Under the pieces are notes generated by a model. That model worked only from the letters and a program-made list of their open reading frames with translations, was not told the DNA's origin and searched no databases. The position numbers and the translations under genes are program-made. Positions 34,636-43,231 of a DNA stretch of 64,000 nucleotides are shown piece after piece. Within the stretch, counting starts at the first letter, position 1. Each line of letters starts with the position of its first letter. Origin of the DNA: VRUE01 sp963697915 (lineage in GTDB: Bacteria > Actinomycetota > Thermoleophilia > Solirubrobacterales > 70-9); assembly GCA_963697915.1 (NCBI GenBank), contig OY969103.1, forward strand, positions 62,001 to 126,000, written 5' to 3'.

Positions 34636-35751
34636 TCACCACTCCTTGAACCGCGCCCGGATCAGGGCATCGTCACCCACTGTCTCGACCTTGCTGTGCA
34701 GGGCCGTGGAGCGCCGCGGTGAGGCGACGGGAATGTCGCGCCCCTCGCCGCCGAGCAGCACCGGGGCGACGAACGTCCGCGACTCGTCGATCTCGTCGGT
34801 TTCTATGAACGCGGCGGCAAGGGTGCGGCCCCCCTCGAGGAAGACGCTGGTGATCTCGCGGCGGCCGAGGTCGGCGAGCGCCGCCCGGATCATGTCGGCC
34901 CTGGTCGCGCCGCCGACGACGACGATCTCCACCCCGGCGTCGCGCAGCGCGGCTGTACGGGCGGGGTCGGCGTCCTGCGAGGTGACGGCGATCAGCGGCG
35001 ACTGCTTGATGCTGCCGACCAGCTGTGAGCTGAGCGGCAGCCGCGCCTGGGAGTCGAAGACGACGCGGGCCGGCTGGCGCACCGAGCCGCTCTGGCGCGC
35101 GGTGAGCAGCGGGTCGTCGACGAGCACGGTGCCGATCCCGACCACGACCGCGTCGGCCTCGGCCCGCCAGCGGTGAACCAGTTCGCGGCTGCGCTCGCCG
35201 CTGATCCAGGGCGAGTCGCCGGCGACGACCGTCGTGCAGCCATCCAGCGACATCGCCAGCTTCAGCGTGACCAGCGGGATCCCGGTACGGCTGTGCTTGC
35301 GGAAAGGCTGGTTGAGCAGGCGCGCCAGCGTCGCCTCCTCGCCCTCGGCGATGTCGACCACGACACCGCCGTCGCGGAGGATGCCCGGCCCCCGCCCCGC
35401 CGCCTTCGCGGTCGGGTCCTCGGAGGCGATCACGACGCGGCCGATCCCCGAGTTGAGGATCAGGTCGGCGCAGGGAGGCTGGCGGCCCTGGTGGGCGCAG
35501 GGCTCGAGCGTCACGTACATCGTCGCCCCCGCCGGGTCGGCCCCGCGTTCGTGGCAGTCGTCGAGCGCCGCCCGCTCGGCGTGCCGCTCGCCCAGCTTGG
35601 CGTGGAAGCCCTCGCCGATCACGCGGCCGTCATCGCGTACGATCACGGCGCCGACCAGCGGGTTCGGGCTGACCTTGCCGCGACCGCCTTCGGCAAGCTC
35701 CATAGCTCGCCTCAGGTGCGTTCGGTCGGTTTCTGTCAGCTGCGACGCCAT
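34636..35751 (-). CDS. ribD: Bifunctional riboflavin deaminase/reductase RibD
   Basis: A 371-residue fusion of deaminase and reductase. The zinc site is HAERAALDDC plus PCAHQGRQPPC; the reductase half starts near LVTLKLAMSLDGCTT and includes SPWISGERSRELVHRWRAEADAVVVG and FLEGGRTLAAAF. ATG 35751 is preferred to the TTG at 35772. No FMN-riboswitch consensus fits in the 75 nt between this gene and the divergent glycosyltransferase, so regulation of the operon is not evident. Confidence 0.95.
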   Translation of the reverse strand: MASQLTETDRTHLRRAMELAEGGRGKVSPNPLVGAVIVRDDGRVIGEGFHAKLGERHAERAALDDCHERGADPAGATMYVTLEPCAHQGRQPPCADLILNSGIGRVVIASEDPTAKAAGRGPGILRDGGVVVDIAEGEEATLARLLNQPFRKHSRTGIPLVTLKLAMSLDGCTTVVAGDSPWISGERSRELVHRWRAEADAVVVGIGTVLVDDPLLTARQSGSVRQPARVVFDSQARLPLSSQLVGSIKQSPLIAVTSQDADPARTAALRDAGVEIVVVGGATRADMIRAALADLGRREITSVFLEGGRTLAAAFIETDEIDESRTFVAPVLLGGEGRDIPVASPRRSTALHSKVETVGDDALIRARFKEW

Positions 35752-35826
35752 CGGACCCGATTGACGAGTCAATCAGGGGCATCCTACCCCCGTGCCGACT
35801 CGACCTACGGATACCCTGACCGACTC

Positions 35827-36807
35827 TTGAAGCTGATCGTCCAGATCCCGTGCCTGAACGAGGAGGCGACGCTACCGGAGACGATCGCGGCGTTGCCGCG
35901 TGAGATCGACGGTATCGACGACGTCGAGCTGCTGGTAATCGACGACGGCTCGACCGACCGGACCGTCGAGGTGGCGCGCGAGCACGGGGTCGAGCACATC
36001 GTCCGGCTGACCAACAACAAGGGGCTTGCCGCCGCCTTCCAGGCCGGCCTCGACGCCAGCCTCAAGCTCGGCGCCGACATCGTCGTCAACACCGACGCCG
36101 ACAACCAGTACAGCGGCGCCGACGTGCCCAAGCTCCTCGCCCCGATCCTCGCCGGCGAGGCCGACATGGTCGTCGGCGACCGCCGGGTGGCGACGATCGA
36201 GCACTTTTCCGGCGGCAAGAAGGCGCTGCAGCGGGTCGGCAGCTGGGTCGTGCGGCGTTTCTCGGGGACCGAGATCGCCGACACCACCTCGGGCTTCCGC
36301 GCCTACAACCGCGAGGCGGCGCTCGGCCTGCTGGTCACCGACAACTTCACCTACACGCTCGAGAGCCTGATCCAGGCCGGCAAGATGCTGGTCGCCGTCG
36401 ACCAGGTGGAGATCGCGACCAACCCGCAGACGCGCGAGTCGCGGCTCTTCTCCTCGACCGGCGCCTACGTGCGCCGCAACGGGCTCTCGGTCCTGCGCAT
36501 CTACGCCCGCTACGAGCCGCTGCGCGTCTTCGCCTCCGCCAGCCTCGTCGTCGGCCTGCTGGCGCTCGCCGCCTGGATGCCGTTCCTGCTCGACTGGATC
36601 CTCAACGGCGACAGCAGCGGCCACATCCAGTCGCTGATCCTCGGCGCCGTCCTCTTCATCGCGGCCGTGCAGCTGTTGGCGCTGGGCGTGATCGGCGACC
36701 TGCTGGCCAGTCAGCGGGTGATGACGCAGCGTGTCTTCGAGCGGGTGAGGCGGGTCGAGCTGGCGCTCGGCGTCGAGCCCTCCCATTACGAGCGCGGCGA
36801 GCGATGA
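35827..36807 (+). CDS. Family 2 glycosyltransferase with C-terminal membrane segments
   Basis: A 326-residue GT-A fold glycosyltransferase of the dolichol-phosphate-mannose/undecaprenyl-phosphate type. It has IPCLNEEATLPETI, the DDGSTDRT motif, NTDADNQYSG (DxD) and a TSGFRAYNREAA acceptor loop. Two C-terminal membrane segments follow at about residues 235–255 and 265–290. It probably loads a sugar on a lipid carrier or onto an envelope glycan. The start TTG 35827 is the only usable codon near the conserved N-terminus. The flippase gene overlaps its end by 4 nt. Confidence 0.87.
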   Translation: MKLIVQIPCLNEEATLPETIAALPREIDGIDDVELLVIDDGSTDRTVEVAREHGVEHIVRLTNNKGLAAAFQAGLDASLKLGADIVVNTDADNQYSGADVPKLLAPILAGEADMVVGDRRVATIEHFSGGKKALQRVGSWVVRRFSGTEIADTTSGFRAYNREAALGLLVTDNFTYTLESLIQAGKMLVAVDQVEIATNPQTRESRLFSSTGAYVRRNGLSVLRIYARYEPLRVFASASLVVGLLALAAWMPFLLDWILNGDSSGHIQSLILGAVLFIAAVQLLALGVIGDLLASQRVMTQRVFERVRRVELALGVEPSHYERGER

Positions 36808-38177
36808 GCGAGGACAAAGGCGGATCGGCGACTGCCGAGTACGGCAGGACCGCCAGCTTCCTGGGCATCGGCGTCGGCCTCACCGGCGTCATCACCTACG
36901 TCTACTTCTTCATCGCCTCGCACGAGCTGTCGAAACCCGACTACGGCGAGATCACCGTCGTCTGGTCGGCGGTCTTCATCACCGTCTCCACCCTCTACCG
37001 GCCTGTCGACCAGCTGCTCTCGCGCCACATCTCCGAGCACCTTGCCAAAGGCGAGTCGCCGCGCCAGCCGATCATGGTCGCGACCAAGATCCAGCTCGGC
37101 CTCGCCGCCGGCTTCGCCGCGCTCGCGCTGATCTTCCGGGGGCCGATCGAAAACGGCCTGCTGAGCGGCAACGAAACCCTCTACTGGGTCTTCCTCTTCG
37201 CGGTTCTCTTCTACGCCGCCAGCTACTTCGCCCGTGGCTACCTCGCCGGCTACCGCCGCTTTGGCCTCTTCGCGACGATGATCCTCTCCGAGTCGGTCTT
37301 CCGCACCAGCTTCGCGGTGCTCGTCGCGGTCGGCCTGCTCAGCGGCCAGTCGGCGGTCGCGATCGGGATCGTCGCCGCCCCTTCCTTGAGCCTGCTGGTC
37401 GTCCCCGCGGTCTTCGCCCGGAGGGCCCGCACGGCGGGGCCGCCCCCGCCGCAAGCCAAAGAAAAGGCCTCCGAGTTCTCGATGGGGCACGGCACCGGCT
37501 TCGTCGCCGCCGTCCTCCTGATCATGCTCGGCGAGCAGATCTTCCTCAACGCCGGGCCATTGATCGTGCGCAGCCTCGACGGCGCTGCCGCGGCCGGCTT
37601 CATCTTCAACGTGCTGATGATCGCGCGGGCGCCGCTGCAGCTCTTCCAGGCGGTCTCGACCAGCATCCTCCCCCACCTGACCACGCTGCACAGCAGCGAT
37701 GAGCCGGACAGCGAGGACGAGTTCCACCGCTCGGTGCGGATGGTGCTCGCCGCGATCGCCGCCTTCACGGCCGTCGTCGCGCTCGCCGTGCTGATCGCCG
37801 GGCCGCAGCTGATGCAGCTCGCCTTCAGCGACAAGTTCAGCTACGACCGCCTCGGCCTCTGGCTGGTCACCGCCGGGATGGGGCTCTACCTCGCCTCGGT
37901 CACGGTCAACCAGGCATGCCTCGCGCAGGGCCAGGTGCGGCGCGCCTCGCTGCGCTGGGCCGTCTGCGCCGCCTTCTTCGTCGCCTGGTGCTTCCTGGCG
38001 CCGATCGGCGAAGAGTTCCTGCGGGTCGAGATCGGCTTCGCCTTCTCCGCTCTGCTGCTGCTGGCGGCCCTCTTCCTGATCTACCGCCGCCCGCACGAGC
38101 GGGCCGGGGACGTGCCCACTGCCGGCTCCAGCGAGGAGCTGGAGACCCGCCTCGCCGCCGCTGACGAAGGGCCCTAG
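36804..38177 (+). CDS. Polysaccharide flippase-like membrane protein (MOP superfamily)
   Basis: A 457-residue polytopic protein with about 12 hydrophobic segments, organised as in Wzx/RfbX-type flippases of the MOP superfamily. A charged loop around residues 210–225 (PPPPQAKEK) divides it into two bundles. Residues such as YVYFFIASHELSKPDYG near the N-terminus resemble the flippase start. Substrate unknown; the coupled upstream glycosyltransferase suggests export of a lipid-linked glycan. ATG 36804 gives an ATGA overlap. Confidence 0.78.
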   Translation: MSEDKGGSATAEYGRTASFLGIGVGLTGVITYVYFFIASHELSKPDYGEITVVWSAVFITVSTLYRPVDQLLSRHISEHLAKGESPRQPIMVATKIQLGLAAGFAALALIFRGPIENGLLSGNETLYWVFLFAVLFYAASYFARGYLAGYRRFGLFATMILSESVFRTSFAVLVAVGLLSGQSAVAIGIVAAPSLSLLVVPAVFARRARTAGPPPPQAKEKASEFSMGHGTGFVAAVLLIMLGEQIFLNAGPLIVRSLDGAAAAGFIFNVLMIARAPLQLFQAVSTSILPHLTTLHSSDEPDSEDEFHRSVRMVLAAIAAFTAVVALAVLIAGPQLMQLAFSDKFSYDRLGLWLVTAGMGLYLASVTVNQACLAQGQVRRASLRWAVCAAFFVAWCFLAPIGEEFLRVEIGFAFSALLLLAALFLIYRRPHERAGDVPTAGSSEELETRLAAADEGP

Positions 38178-38179
38178 CG

Positions 38180-39976
38180 GTGGGCGAGCACGATGCCAAC
38201 CTGATCCTCGTCGGCGGCGGCCTGCTCGCGGCCGGGATCGTCGGCGCCCTGCTCGCCGACCGGGTGCGCATCCCGGGCCTGCTGCTCTTCCTCGGGCTGG
38301 GGATGCTGGCCGGCTCGGAGGGGATCGGCGGCATCGATTTCGCCGACGCCGAGCTGGCCCGGACGCTGGGCACGATCGCCCTGGTCCTGATCCTCTTCGA
38401 GGGCGGCCTCACCTCCGGCTGGGGGGAGATCCGCCCGGTTCTGGGCACGGCCGCCTCGCTGGCGACGGTGGGCACCATCGTCACCGCCGGCGTCGCCGGC
38501 CTGGCGGCGATGTGGATCTTCAATCTCAGCACCCTGGAGGGGATGATCGTCGGCGCCGCGATCGCCGCCACCGACTCGGCCGCGATCTTCGCCGTGCTGC
38601 GCCGCTCGACCCTGGAGAAGCGGCTTGCCCGCTCGCTCGAGGGCGAGTCGGGGATGAACGACCCGGTCGCGCTGCTGCTCGTGATCGGCTTCATCGAATG
38701 GATCCAGGAGCCCGGCTACGGCCTCGCCGACATGGCCGGCCTGCTGGTGCTCAAACTGGTGCTCGGGGCGGCGATCGGCCTCGCCCTGGGAAGGATCGCG
38801 GTGGCCGTCCTCAACCGGGTGCAGCTGCCGACCGACGGGATCTACCCGGTGGCGACGATCGCGATCGCCGGGCTGGCCTACGGCCTCGCCGAGGTCGCCC
38901 ACGGCTCCGGCCTGCTCGCCACCTACCTCACCGCCCTCGCCCTGGGATCAGGATCGATCCCCGCCCGGCGCACGATCGTCGCCTTCCACGAGGGCGTCGG
39001 CTGGGTCGCCCAGATCGGCCTCTTCGTCCTGCTCGGCCTGCTCGTCTTCCCCAGCACGCTCGGCGACGTCGTCCTCGAAGGGCTGGCGCTCTCGGCGGCG
39101 CTGATCCTCGTCGCTCGGCCGCTGGCCGCCTTCGTCGCCACCGCCTTCTCGCCCTTCGGCCTGCGCGAGCGGGCGATGCTCGGCTGGGCGGGGCTGCGCG
39201 GCGCGACCCCGATCTGGCTCGCTACCTTCCCGGTCGTCGCCGGCGTCGGCAACAGCGACGAGCTGTTCGCGATCGTCTTCTTCGTCGTCGTCACCTCGAC
39301 CCTGATCCAGGGCGCCAGCTTCGAGCCCCTGGCGACGCGATTGGGGCTGACGACCGACGAACCGGCGCTGCCGCGCCGGCTGTTCGAGTCGGGGCGGATC
39401 CAGCGCCTGGGGGGCGACGTGATCGCCTACCGGCTCGAGCCCGGCGCCGCTGCCGCCGGCTACCCGATCCGCGAACTGGGCCTGCCGCGCGAGGCACTGG
39501 TCAACGTGATCGTCCGCGACGGGCGGGCGATCCCGCCGCGCGGCTCGACCGAGGTGCGCGAGGGCGACGAGCTGCACATCCTCGTCCGCGGCGAGCTGCG
39601 CGAGGAGGTCGAGGAGCTGACCAAGCAGTGGGACGAGGGGCCAATCGGCACCCCGCCGCCGCCGACCCTGCCGCCTCGCGGCGCGCCGCAGGTCTTCACC
39701 GTGCGGCCGGGCGGCGACATCGAGGACCCCTCGGCGCCGCGCCAGATCGACGGGATCGCCGTGCTCGCGATCCTGCGCAGCCGCCGCGACCTCTCCAGCG
39801 CCCTGGTAGCGCTCGCCGATGGCCGCTACGCGGTCACCAGCGAGAAGATCGTCGCGATCGGCGGTCGCCAGGCGCTGTCCGAGTGGTGCGCGAGGCGCGC
39901 CCAGCGCAGCGACGACGACCCCCTGGAGCGCGCCTGGTGGCAGGAGGCCATCGGCGCTTTGATAGCTAGGGGCTGA
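38180..39976 (+). CDS. NhaP-type cation/H+ antiporter with RCK/TrkA-C domain
   Basis: A 598-residue CPA1 antiporter. The first 380 residues hold 12–13 membrane helices, with AATDSAAIFAVLR and GESGMNDPVALLL as the ion-site motifs. A soluble tail follows: a TrkA_C-like domain (about 405–475, VIAYRLEPGAAAAGYPIREL … GDELHILVRG) then a further Pro-rich and globular stretch. This matches the NhaP2 class that exchanges K+ or Na+ for H+. GTG 38180 is 2 nt after the flippase stop. It converges on rpe with a palindromic repeat between. Confidence 0.9.
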   Translation: MGEHDANLILVGGGLLAAGIVGALLADRVRIPGLLLFLGLGMLAGSEGIGGIDFADAELARTLGTIALVLILFEGGLTSGWGEIRPVLGTAASLATVGTIVTAGVAGLAAMWIFNLSTLEGMIVGAAIAATDSAAIFAVLRRSTLEKRLARSLEGESGMNDPVALLLVIGFIEWIQEPGYGLADMAGLLVLKLVLGAAIGLALGRIAVAVLNRVQLPTDGIYPVATIAIAGLAYGLAEVAHGSGLLATYLTALALGSGSIPARRTIVAFHEGVGWVAQIGLFVLLGLLVFPSTLGDVVLEGLALSAALILVARPLAAFVATAFSPFGLRERAMLGWAGLRGATPIWLATFPVVAGVGNSDELFAIVFFVVVTSTLIQGASFEPLATRLGLTTDEPALPRRLFESGRIQRLGGDVIAYRLEPGAAAAGYPIRELGLPREALVNVIVRDGRAIPPRGSTEVREGDELHILVRGELREEVEELTKQWDEGPIGTPPPPTLPPRGAPQVFTVRPGGDIEDPSAPRQIDGIAVLAILRSRRDLSSALVALADGRYAVTSEKIVAIGGRQALSEWCARRAQRSDDDPLERAWWQEAIGALIARG

Positions 39977-39991
39977 GACCAGCACCATCCA

Positions 39992-40029
39992 ACGCGTTTT
40001 CCCTCTATTTCAGGGAAAACGCGTGAGAT
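39992..40029. repeat. Palindromic repeat, copy 2
   Basis: Perfect 13-bp arms (39992–40004 and 40012–40024) around the loop CTATTTC, between the convergent antiporter and rpe genes. It matches copy 1 at 31821–31858 at 36 of 38 positions; where copy 1 has a C–C mismatch this one has a T–A pair. Position fits a bidirectional terminator. The last base is the first base of the rpe stop triplet. Confidence 0.8.
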
Positions 40030-40715
40030 CAGGCGGCGCCGGCGGCGGCGGCGATCGCCGTGTAGGCGGCAGCCGGGTCGTCGGCGCCGAAGACCGCTGA
40101 GCCCGCGACGAAGAGGGACGCGCCGGCCTCGGCGATCGGGCCGGCCGTGGCGGTGTCGATGCCGCCGTCGACCTCGATCTTGGCCTCGCCGACGAGCGGC
40201 GCGAGGCGCGCGACCTTGTCGGGGGAGGTCGGGATGAAGGCCTGGCCGCCCCAGCCGGGGTTGACCGTCATGCAGAGGACGATGTCGGCGTAGCCGCGCA
40301 GCTCGCTGACCGCCTCGACCGGGGTGCCGGGGTTGATCGCGACGCCGGCCAGGCAACCGAGCTCGCGGATCGCGCTCAGCGTCCGGTTGGCGTGCGGGGT
40401 CGCCTCCTCGTGGATCGTGATCGAGTCGGCGCCGGCGGCGGCGAAGGCCTCGATGTGGCGCTCGGGCGCCTCGATCATCAGGTGGACGTCGAGGGCGCCT
40501 CCGGCGTCGTGGACGCGGTCGGCGATCGAGCTCGCGACCAACGGCCCGATCGTGATCGGCGGGACGAAGTGGCCGTCCATCACGTCGAAGTGGATCACCC
40601 GCGCCCCGGCCGCCATCACCTCGTCGATCTGGGCGCCGAGCCGGGCGAAGTCCGCCGAGAGAATCGATGGGGCAACCCGGCGCTCGCCGAGCAGGCTCTG
40701 CATCCGCTCGCTCAT
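40029..40715 (-). CDS. rpe: Ribulose-phosphate 3-epimerase
   Basis: A 228-residue TIM-barrel epimerase of the pentose phosphate pathway. It begins VAPSILSADFARLGAQ and has HFDVMDGHFVPPITIG, DVHLMIEAPERHIE, a TVNPGWGGQAFI segment and EVDGGIDTATA, with all metal and catalytic residues. ATG 40715 overlaps the stop of the zinc-ribbon gene (ATGA). It is the last gene of the priA–def–fmt–rsmB operon. Confidence 0.96.
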   Translation of the reverse strand: MSERMQSLLGERRVAPSILSADFARLGAQIDEVMAAGARVIHFDVMDGHFVPPITIGPLVASSIADRVHDAGGALDVHLMIEAPERHIEAFAAAGADSITIHEEATPHANRTLSAIRELGCLAGVAINPGTPVEAVSELRGYADIVLCMTVNPGWGGQAFIPTSPDKVARLAPLVGEAKIEVDGGIDTATAGPIAEAGASLFVAGSAVFGADDPAAAYTAIAAAAGAA

Positions 40716-40963
40716 ATCGGCTTCAACATGGAGTATCCGCACATCTGGCAGGTCATGTCCTCGGTGGTGCTCATTCGCGCGATCGTCTGGTGTTCGCCGC
40801 AGTTGGGGCACTGCGAGACAAGCTCAAAACGGCGCAGACAGTACACGCAGCGGAAGCGGCCGGGCAGCTGCGCGGGCCGCAGCCAGGGCTCCTTGCAGCC
40901 GGGGCAGGCGGCGCGCTGCAGCATTCCTAGGGGCGCTCTCCGGCGATCATCGCTACCCATCAT
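40712..40963 (-). CDS. Small double zinc-ribbon protein
   Basis: An 83-residue protein that consists of two zinc ribbons: CPGC and CVYC (Cys20/23/39/42) and CPNC and CQMC (Cys52/55/72/75). The linker is basic in the first ribbon. Such small proteins usually bind nucleic acid or protein partners, and no specific function can be given. Its start (ATG 40963 or 40960) lies inside the end of rsmB and its stop overlaps rpe, so it is tightly built into the operon and unlikely to be spurious. Confidence 0.8.
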   Translation of the reverse strand: MMGSDDRRRAPLGMLQRAACPGCKEPWLRPAQLPGRFRCVYCLRRFELVSQCPNCGEHQTIARMSTTEDMTCQMCGYSMLKPI

Positions 40964-42329
40964 CCCTGCTCAACCGGCAGATGAAGAACCCGGTGGTGCG
41001 GTCGCGGTCGGGACGCAGCTGCAGGCATCGCCGCTCGTGGGGGGAGGCGAGCCCAGGGGCCAGCGCCCCGAGGTCGTCGAGGCTGAGCGCCGGCGCCTCG
41101 CCGCTCGCCGCCCGCCCCAGCAGCGCCGCGACCCGGTCCTCGCCCTCGCGGCGCGAGATCGTGCAGGTCGAGTAGACCAGCGTGCCCCCGGGCCGCAGCG
41201 CCCTCGCGGCAACGTCGAGAAGGCCGTCCTGCAGCGCCACCAGCCGCTCGATCACCCGCGGGGACTTGCGCCAGCGGGCGTCGGGTCGCGAGGCGAGGGC
41301 GCCGAGGTCCGAGCAGGGGGCGTCGAGCAGGACCCGGTCGAAGCCGGGCGCCAGGGCCGGCGCCGCCAGCGTCGCGTCGGCCTCGACCACGGTGATGCTG
41401 CGCAACCCGAGGCGGCCCGCCTGCTCCGCCACCTCGGCCGCCCGCGCAGGGTCGCGCTCGACCGAGATCGTCTCGCCGCGATCCTCGGTGCGGGCGGCGA
41501 TCTGGCCGGTCTTGATCCCGGGGCCGGCGCAGAGGTCGAGGACGTGCTCCCCGGGCCGCGGGTCCAGCGCCTCGATCACGGCGGCGGAGCCGCGGCTCTG
41601 CGGGGTGAGCTCGCCGGCTGCGACCAGGGCCGGGACGAGGCCCCCGGTGCGCCCCGCGACGACGATCGACTCGGGCGCGGCCAGGGGCCAGGGGCCGGAC
41701 GCGGCGCGCGCCTCGACGCCACCCTCGCCGAGCTTTGCCAGCGCCGTCGCGACGTCGGCGCCGCGGTCGACCCGGAAGGCGACCTCGGCCGGCTCGTTGC
41801 AGGCGGCGAGCAGCGCCCGGGCCGCGTCGGCGCCGAGCTCCCCCCACCACATCCGCGCCAGCCAGAGCGGTGCCGAGTGGGCGACCGCGGCCCGCTCGGG
41901 GGTCGAGTCGTCGCCGAGCAGCGCGGCGGTGAGCTTCCCGCGCTCGCGCGCGGCCCGGCGCAGCACCGCGTTGACCAGGCCCGAGGCGTGGGCGGCGCCG
42001 GCGTTCTTGGTCAACTCGACCGCCTGGTCGACGGCGGCGTGGTCGGGCGTCCCGTCGGCGAAGAGCAGCTCGTAGAGACCGAGGCGCAGGGCGGCGATCA
42101 CCGGTGGGTCGAGCAGGCGCGGGGCGCGCTGGGCGAGCCGTTCGATCGCCGCGTCGGTGGTGCCGCGGCGCTGCACGGCGCCGTAGGTCAAGCGCTGCGC
42201 CTGGGCCCGCTCACGTCCCTCCAACCCGAGCCGTTCGGCGCCCTGGCGGAAGGCGAGCTCGGTGTGCGCGTCCTGCTCGAAGGTCGCCCGCAGGGTCTCG
42301 TAGGCGAGCGACCGTGCGGGGGCGATCAC
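40953..42329 (-). CDS. rsmB: 16S rRNA (cytosine-C5)-methyltransferase RsmB
   Basis: A 458-residue RsmB. An N-terminal NusB-like RNA-binding domain (about 1–140, RSLAYETLRATFEQDAHTELAF, ARSGLVNAVLRR-type end) is followed by the methyltransferase: VLDLCAGPGIKTGQIAA, LLDAPCSDLGAL (Cys nucleophile-related PCS) and YSTCTISRREGEDRV (second Cys). It methylates C967 of 16S rRNA. GTG 42329 overlaps the fmt stop as GTGA. Confidence 0.95.
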   Translation of the reverse strand: MIAPARSLAYETLRATFEQDAHTELAFRQGAERLGLEGRERAQAQRLTYGAVQRRGTTDAAIERLAQRAPRLLDPPVIAALRLGLYELLFADGTPDHAAVDQAVELTKNAGAAHASGLVNAVLRRAARERGKLTAALLGDDSTPERAAVAHSAPLWLARMWWGELGADAARALLAACNEPAEVAFRVDRGADVATALAKLGEGGVEARAASGPWPLAAPESIVVAGRTGGLVPALVAAGELTPQSRGSAAVIEALDPRPGEHVLDLCAGPGIKTGQIAARTEDRGETISVERDPARAAEVAEQAGRLGLRSITVVEADATLAAPALAPGFDRVLLDAPCSDLGALASRPDARWRKSPRVIERLVALQDGLLDVAARALRPGGTLVYSTCTISRREGEDRVAALLGRAASGEAPALSLDDLGALAPGLASPHERRCLQLRPDRDRTTGFFICRLSRDDG

Positions 42330-43231
42330 GCTGAAGGCACCGAGTGACCGCGCAGGTAGGCGTCGGCGGCCATCGGCTTGCCCCCCGCCGGCTGCACGAC
42401 CTCGAGCCTCAGCGTGCCGCGACCGCAGCCGAGCAGCAGCGCCCCCCACTCGGACTTGAACCGGCCCGCGGGAACGCGGACGTCGACCGCCCGCGCCCGG
42501 CGCACGCCCAGCCGCTCGCCGCCGGCGATCTCCAGGTAGGCGCCGATGTGCGGGGTCAGGGCGCGCACCCTCCGCGCCAGCTCGATCGCCGGGTGCGCCG
42601 GGTCGAGACGGCGCTCGGCCGGGTCGATCTTCTCGGCGTAGGTGACCGCGTCCTCGTCCTGCTCGACGAAGCACAGCGCCCCCTTTTCCCGCAGCTCGAG
42701 CGCCTGCAGGAGCAGCTCGCCGCCGAGCGCCTCGAGCTTGCCGGCGAGCCGCTCGAAGTCGTCCTCGGGCCCGATCGCGATCTCCTCCCGCAGGGCGACT
42801 GGGCCGGAGTCGAGACCCGCGGTCAGCCGCATCAGGCTGACCCCGGTGCGCTCGTCGCCGGCCATGATCGCCCGCTCGATCGGCGCCGCCCCGCGCCAGC
42901 GCGGCAGCAGCGAGGGATGGACGTTGAGCAGGGGCAGCTCGGAGAGCAGCGGCTCACGGATCAGCTGGCCGAAGGCGCAGACCACAGCCGCCTCGGGCGC
43001 CGCCGCCCGGAGCCGCTCCAGCGCGGCGGGCGCGTTGACGTCCTCGACCTGCAGCAGCTCGATCCCCAGTTCGGTCGCCGCCTCGGCGGCGGGCGGCGGG
43101 CCGCTGCGCCGCCCGCGCCCCTTGCGGCGGTCGGGCGGGGTGACGACCAGCTGCGGCCGGTGGGCCGAGCCGGCAAGCTTGCGCAGCACGGTCGCGGCGA
43201 ACTCCGAGCTGCCGAGGTAGGTGGTCCTCAC
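42326..43231 (-). CDS. fmt: Methionyl-tRNA formyltransferase
   Basis: A 301-residue Fmt, which formylates initiator Met-tRNA. The N-terminal domain shows TYLGSSEFAATVL, VVTPPDRRKGRG, LLNVHPSLLPRWRGAAPIERAI and the catalytic TGVSLMRLTAGLDSGP; a C-terminal OB-like domain follows from about residue 200. GTG 43231 overlaps the def stop (GTGA). def and fmt together install and remove the formyl group. Confidence 0.96.
   Translation of the reverse strand: MRTTYLGSSEFAATVLRKLAGSAHRPQLVVTPPDRRKGRGRRSGPPPAAEAATELGIELLQVEDVNAPAALERLRAAAPEAAVVCAFGQLIREPLLSELPLLNVHPSLLPRWRGAAPIERAIMAGDERTGVSLMRLTAGLDSGPVALREEIAIGPEDDFERLAGKLEALGGELLLQALELREKGALCFVEQDEDAVTYAEKIDPAERRLDPAHPAIELARRVRALTPHIGAYLEIAGGERLGVRRARAVDVRVPAGRFKSEWGALLLGCGRGTLRLEVVQPAGGKPMAADAYLRGHSVPSA

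Noticed and set aside
35752..35826. FMN riboswitch before the riboflavin operon
   Set aside because: Only about 75 nt separate the divergent genes and none of the RFN conserved blocks is visible.
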